DNA of 52,324 nucleotides from Gammaproteobacteria bacterium (GTDB lineage: Bacteria; Pseudomonadota; Gammaproteobacteria; Steroidobacterales; Steroidobacteraceae). Shown piece by piece: positions 48,598 through 52,324 of the stretch. The DNA lies in contig JAQGOE010000141.1 in NCBI GenBank assembly GCA_028293725.1, positions 1 through 52,324 of the forward strand, given 5' to 3'. Below the pieces are notes generated by a model, which was not told where the DNA came from, searched no databases, and saw only the letters and a program-made list of their open reading frames with translations. The translations under genes were made by a program, and so were the position numbers. Numbering within the stretch: the stretch's first letter is position 1; each line of letters opens with the position of its first letter.

Positions 48598-49845
48598 CTA
48601 CCGTTGAAATGGTCCGGGCACCTGGAGCCCAAGTTGCACGTGTGCTCTCAACACCGGGGTCAGGGCCTGAGACTGGAAATGGACGCGGTACATCTGTACG
48701 TCGCGGAAATAGCGTTGCAGGCGCTCGCCACGCCGGGCGACGGACGCCCCAACGCTATGGAACAACATCTCAACGGCCTCACAAGCGGCGCGACAGCCTT
48801 CGCGTGAGGTGCCCCATACTTTGGCCGTGTCCTCGGCGGTGATCGGCGTCCGCGTCTCCATCCACCGGTCGCACTGTTCGACGTAAAGACGTGTCGCCGC
48901 GAGGGTGAGGGCCTCCGCAGCGTCAGTGCGGCACATGGCCTCGCCGAATATCCTCTGGAACTCGGGCTCGTGCATGCGCGGACGTGTTGGATCTGCGAAG
49001 CTCGGCTTCGTACGCAACTGCCGCTCGTACTCTTCGCATGCAGCCCGTGCCGCACCCGTCAAGATTGCGCCGAATTCGCAGCTGAACCAGCCGAAGATGA
49101 GGCCGAGGAACAGCCCTTCCCGGTGAAGGCGCGTGCCCGGCGTGCCGTCGGGCCACGACCCGGTGGACAGACTGATAATCGGAGTCGGGATGATATGGCG
49201 GTCAGGCACGAACACTTTCGTCAACCGCACGCTGTTTGAGCCGCTTCCCTGCATGCCCATCGCGGCGTCACCGCCCCAATCGGGCAATACAGTCACGCGG
49301 TCTTTCGGCACGACGAACGTGATGGCGCTCACCTTACCAGAAGCGTCCGGAATGAAAGCGCCACCCAGAAAGTAGTTGGATACGGGGATTCCCGACGCGA
49401 ACGGCCACAAACCACTGACGGTATAGCCGTTATCGCCCCGCTCGAACGTCGGCATGCCGGCGGGACCCGCCGCATATGCGGCGCGGAAGTCACCATCAGG
49501 CCCGAAGAGCTCACGCTGGGCTTCCTCGCTGAAATGCGAGCCCAGGATCAGGGCGTGGGACGAGGCCAGCGCGTAACACCACCCACTACTCGGATGACCG
49601 CGCGATAGCTCCATGATGACGCGAATGTAGGTCTCGCAGTCCGTCCCGAATCCGCCGAACATTCGGGGCTGCAGAATTCGGTAGAAGCCGCCGTCGAGCA
49701 GTCTGCGGTGAATGGCGTCCGAGTAGTATCCGCGGGCGTCGCTCTCGTCCTGCTCGTTGCGCAGTTGCTTGGCGATTTCCACTGCCTCGGCGATGAGCCA
49801 TTGTGATGACGGTGGATCGGTGCTTTCAGTCTTCTCGAGCGCCAT
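48598..49845 (-). CDS. Group-D flavin-dependent monooxygenase, acyl-CoA-dehydrogenase fold (HpaB/HsaA type)
   Basis: From ATG at 49845 the product has 415 residues. GAGGGGG 7 bp upstream supports this start over an in-frame one at 49884. The fold is that of acyl-CoA dehydrogenases, with an N-terminal helical domain (RRLLDGGFYRILQPRMFGG), a middle beta domain (FVVPKDRVTVLPDWGG, SNSVRLTKVFVPDRH) and a C-terminal helical domain. The usual acyl-CoA catalytic Glu is not apparent. Relatives (HsaA, HpaB and similar) hydroxylate phenols or steroid rings with reduced flavin from a separate reductase, which I do not see in the window. It is convergent with the SMP-30 gene. Confidence 0.83.
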   Translation of the reverse strand: MALEKTESTDPPSSQWLIAEAVEIAKQLRNEQDESDARGYYSDAIHRRLLDGGFYRILQPRMFGGFGTDCETYIRVIMELSRGHPSSGWCYALASSHALILGSHFSEEAQRELFGPDGDFRAAYAAGPAGMPTFERGDNGYTVSGLWPFASGIPVSNYFLGGAFIPDASGKVSAITFVVPKDRVTVLPDWGGDAAMGMQGSGSNSVRLTKVFVPDRHIIPTPIISLSTGSWPDGTPGTRLHREGLFLGLIFGWFSCEFGAILTGAARAACEEYERQLRTKPSFADPTRPRMHEPEFQRIFGEAMCRTDAAEALTLAATRLYVEQCDRWMETRTPITAEDTAKVWGTSREGCRAACEAVEMLFHSVGASVARRGERLQRYFRDVQMYRVHFQSQALTPVLRAHVQLGLQVPGPFQR

Positions 49846-50047
49846 TGAGTGCCCCCTCGCCCTCTCGATACGCAGCCTCGTCACTCATGGTTTACCGCGG
49901 GACCGCACACGGTCAAGACGATAGCCCCCGAAATGTCGGATTTCCATTGCGAGGGCGCCTACCGGCCCGGCCAGAACTTTCACACCATTCAGACACAAGA
50001 GGAGGCTGTTCACAATGCTACGCCGCATATGTGATTTTCCGCGCGTC

Positions 50048-52258
50048 CTACTGATGAAGTACCGCCGGCGCAGGCGTCGTCGGAGCGGCACCGGGCGCGG
50101 GCGCTTGTGCAGGTGCCGGGGCGCCAGCGGGCGGAGCACCGCCCGGACCGCCACCGGGGCCGCCGCCGAATCCAGGCGGGGGCGGCGCGTTCTTGGTTTG
50201 GTTCGCCACGTGCACGATATAGGCACGAATCGCTTCTGCGTCCTGTAGCGTTAGCACCTTCCGGAACGACACCATACCGTCGGGCTGCAACGCGCCGTCG
50301 ATCACAATCGCCTTGAACGCATCGGCTGCCCACAGGGCGCCCGCGTAGCGCAGATCCGGGAATACGCTACTCAGCCTACCGAAGGGTGTGTTATTTCCGT
50401 GGCAGCTGGCGCAGTGCGATGTGTATTGGTGCTCGCCTACCTCCAACTGACCCGCGTCGCCGAATTCCGCCGGCGGATTGAGAACCGGGGGCGTGTAGGC
50501 CACGGGCTCCGGCAGCACAGCCTTGCCGTCCAGCTTGAAGACCAGCAGGCGCGAGTAGGTCGGCGCCCAGTAGTTGCCTCCGAAGCCGGTCGTGCCGGTC
50601 ACCACGGCGACATACTGCTCGCCATCAACTGTATAGCTGACGCTGCCTCCAACGATTCCCGCCTGCGTGTCCGTCGTCCATACTCGCTCGCCGGTATCGG
50701 CGCGAAAGGCGGAGAAACTCCGGGGCGCGGCTCCCTGAAACACGAGATTACCGGCCGTCGCCATCACGCCCGAACGGGGGCCGCCCAACGGCTGCTTCCA
50801 GACGGCCTTCATGTTCACCGGGTCCCAGGCCAACAGGTAGGAGCCCGCGCCATCGAGCTTCGGCGCCGGATCGTCGGGATGCTTCATGACGTTGATCGAG
50901 AGGAGTTGGTTGCCCATCTTCGCGCCAGCTTCGGCCACCAACGGGAAGCTGCTGTAGTTTGTCGGGATGTAGACCAACCCAGTGTCCGGACTGAAGGCCA
51001 TCGGATGCCAACTGTGCGCACCGCCGGCCGACGGCACCACGTGGAAGCCCCTGCCTGTCTTACCGTAGTTGGCCTCGGGGTTCAGGATCGGTTTGTCATT
51101 CGCGTCGAGCCCGGTCATCCAGTTGAGCGTCGGCACGTAGGGTTTGCCGGCCAGTAGCTTGCCGGTGGTCGCATCGATGACATAAAACATGCCGTTCTTC
51201 GGCGCATGCATCACTACGTGCTTCTTCGCGCCGTTGATGACGATGTCAGCCGTCATGATCTGTTGCGTGCTGTCGAAATCGAAGCTGTCGCCCGGAGTCT
51301 CCTGGTAGTGCCAGCGGTACTTGCCGGTCTTCGCATCCAACGCAACGATCGATGAGGTGAACAGGTTGTCCCCGCCGCCCGGCGAGCGGATCTCAGCGGG
51401 CCAGGGAGCGCCGTTGCCAGTGCCTATGTAGACCAGACCGGTGACCGGGTCGTAGTTGATGGCATCCCAAGGCGTACCGCCGCCGCCGGCCTTCCACCAC
51501 TCGCCATTCCAGGTCTTCGCGGCCCATTTGAGCTCTGGCTGCTCGAAGCGCTGCGAAGGGTCGCCGGGCACGGACCACCAGCGCCACAACTCCTTGCCGG
51601 ACTCGGCGTCGTAGGCGGCCATATAGCCGCGCTGCTCGAACTCGGAGCCCGCCTCGCCTATGAAGATGCGGCCATCGGCAATGCGCGGCGCACCGGTGAT
51701 GGACATCGTTTTCTGCGGATCGGTGGCCTGGACCTCCCAGATTTTCTTGCCGCTGCCCGCATCGACGGCCAGCAGGCGTCCATCGAGCGTGCCCCAGATC
51801 ACCTTGCCCTTCCACACTGCGACGCCACGATTCACGATGCCACAGCACAGTTTCACGGCGTACTCGCCCGGGACCTTCGGGTCGTACTTCCAGAGCTTCT
51901 CGCCGGTCTTCGCGTCGAAGGCGTAGACCTTGCTCCAGGGACTGGTCACGAAAATGCGGCCGTCGACGACGATCGGCGTCGTCTCGTAACTGCCACCGCG
52001 CTCGGCGAGATCGCCGTACCAGGCAAGGCCCAGCCGGCTGGCGTTGTCCGCGTTGATCTGTTTGAGCGGGCTGTAGCGCTGCTCGCTGTAGTCACGGCCG
52101 TAGGACATCCACTGGCCAGCGTTCGCCGGGGAATCACCCGCCAGGAGGCGCTTGGCATCGACGGGGGCATAGGAATTTGCGGCATGGAGCGGCACGACGA
52201 GACTGGCCATGGCGGCGAGCGACGCGGCGCTGAGCGCTGCAACGAACTGAATACGCAT
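50048..52258 (-). CDS. Quinohemoprotein alcohol dehydrogenase (PQQ, fused cytochrome c), probable lanthanide type
   Basis: The 736-residue periplasmic enzyme has a signal peptide (about 1-27), an eight-bladed PQQ propeller and a C-terminal cytochrome c domain (CASCH at 616-620, axial Met662). Vicinal cysteines 138-139 and active-site candidates Glu206, Asn282 and Asp327 match methanol/ethanol dehydrogenases. The catalytic Asp lies in DFD (327-329); the extra Asp329 matches the DYD motif of lanthanide-dependent enzymes, where calcium enzymes have Ala, Ser or Thr. It oxidises alcohols and passes electrons to its heme (known). The C terminus after residue 690 is a Gly/Pro/Ala-rich tail of unknown role. 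GAGGGGG precedes the ATG. Confidence 0.94.
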   Translation of the reverse strand: MRIQFVAALSAASLAAMASLVVPLHAANSYAPVDAKRLLAGDSPANAGQWMSYGRDYSEQRYSPLKQINADNASRLGLAWYGDLAERGGSYETTPIVVDGRIFVTSPWSKVYAFDAKTGEKLWKYDPKVPGEYAVKLCCGIVNRGVAVWKGKVIWGTLDGRLLAVDAGSGKKIWEVQATDPQKTMSITGAPRIADGRIFIGEAGSEFEQRGYMAAYDAESGKELWRWWSVPGDPSQRFEQPELKWAAKTWNGEWWKAGGGGTPWDAINYDPVTGLVYIGTGNGAPWPAEIRSPGGGDNLFTSSIVALDAKTGKYRWHYQETPGDSFDFDSTQQIMTADIVINGAKKHVVMHAPKNGMFYVIDATTGKLLAGKPYVPTLNWMTGLDANDKPILNPEANYGKTGRGFHVVPSAGGAHSWHPMAFSPDTGLVYIPTNYSSFPLVAEAGAKMGNQLLSINVMKHPDDPAPKLDGAGSYLLAWDPVNMKAVWKQPLGGPRSGVMATAGNLVFQGAAPRSFSAFRADTGERVWTTDTQAGIVGGSVSYTVDGEQYVAVVTGTTGFGGNYWAPTYSRLLVFKLDGKAVLPEPVAYTPPVLNPPAEFGDAGQLEVGEHQYTSHCASCHGNNTPFGRLSSVFPDLRYAGALWAADAFKAIVIDGALQPDGMVSFRKVLTLQDAEAIRAYIVHVANQTKNAPPPPGFGGGPGGGPGGAPPAGAPAPAQAPAPGAAPTTPAPAVLHQ

Positions 52259-52324
52259 GAAGAATCCCCCTCAAACCGGGCTAGCTTGGGAATACCGTAC
52301 CTAATCATAGCGTCGGGTGCCGGC

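Noticed and set aside
1..52324. Mobile elements, CRISPR arrays, tRNA and rRNA
   Set aside because: No transposase motifs, spaced repeat arrays or cloverleaf/rRNA-like sequences were recognised. A short or diverged element could be missed by eye.

Overview
This 52.3 kb GC-rich window carries tightly packed genes with no IS element, CRISPR array, rRNA or tRNA that I can find. Four complete TonB-dependent receptors, a FecI/FecR-type sigma/anti-sigma pair, Tat-exported proteins and a PQQ dehydrogenase with a fused cytochrome c suggest an aerobic, scavenging Gram-negative bacterium. A gammaproteobacterium of the Steroidobacteraceae/Xanthomonadales kind is my best guess and a sphingomonad is the alternative; this is not proven by the sequence. 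No stretch over 300 bases lacks a gene. Family names come from memory of motifs, not from a search.

Layout. (1) 1-8.1 kb: the 5' end of an ECF-like sigma factor, a divergent exported cyclophilin behind an unusual array of CTAAT/ATTAG half-sites, a YtcJ-type amidohydrolase overlapping a TonB receptor, and small exported or unknown proteins. (2) 8.1-18.5 kb: a signalling block. A TonB receptor is followed 18 bp later by an 1851-residue hybrid histidine kinase whose N-terminal Ser/Thr-kinase domain looks catalytically dead. Divergent from it is a REC-PAS-GGDEF-EAL c-di-GMP protein. (3) 18.5-31.3 kb: a probable D-glutamate or D-amino-acid scavenging regulon. Five overlapping minus-strand genes (TonB receptor, serine hydrolase, N-acyl-D-amino-acid deacylase, DgcA-like epimerase, NCS1 permease) face dgcN across a 277-bp intergenic region. 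An XRE-cupin regulator, a DUF3830 protein and a second serine hydrolase follow. Near-identical 16-bp palindromes based on ATTGCGTATACGCAAT sit in both intergenic regions and outline an autoregulated regulon. (4) 31.3-36.7 kb: ECF sigma, FecR, STN-containing TonB receptor and a secreted amidohydrolase in one operon. (5) 36.8-50 kb: a creatininase-family hydrolase, then a six-gene minus-strand operon that looks like aromatic-ring catabolism (FAD monooxygenase, PcpA/LinE-like ring-cleaving dioxygenase, tandem MoaF-like protein, NTF2-like protein, TPR protein, truncated hemoglobin). Beyond it are two Tat-signal proteins, a lactonase-like protein and a group-D flavin monooxygenase. (6) 50-52.3 kb: a quinohemoprotein alcohol dehydrogenase with a lanthanide-type Asp-Phe-Asp motif.

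How it works together (inference): each receptor is paired with periplasmic or cytosolic enzymes that would process what it imports, and each pair has a different control device: XRE-cupin repressor, sigma/anti-sigma, or hybrid kinase. The most coherent and least familiar system is the palindrome-controlled D-Glu/D-amino-acid module at 18.5-31.3 kb.
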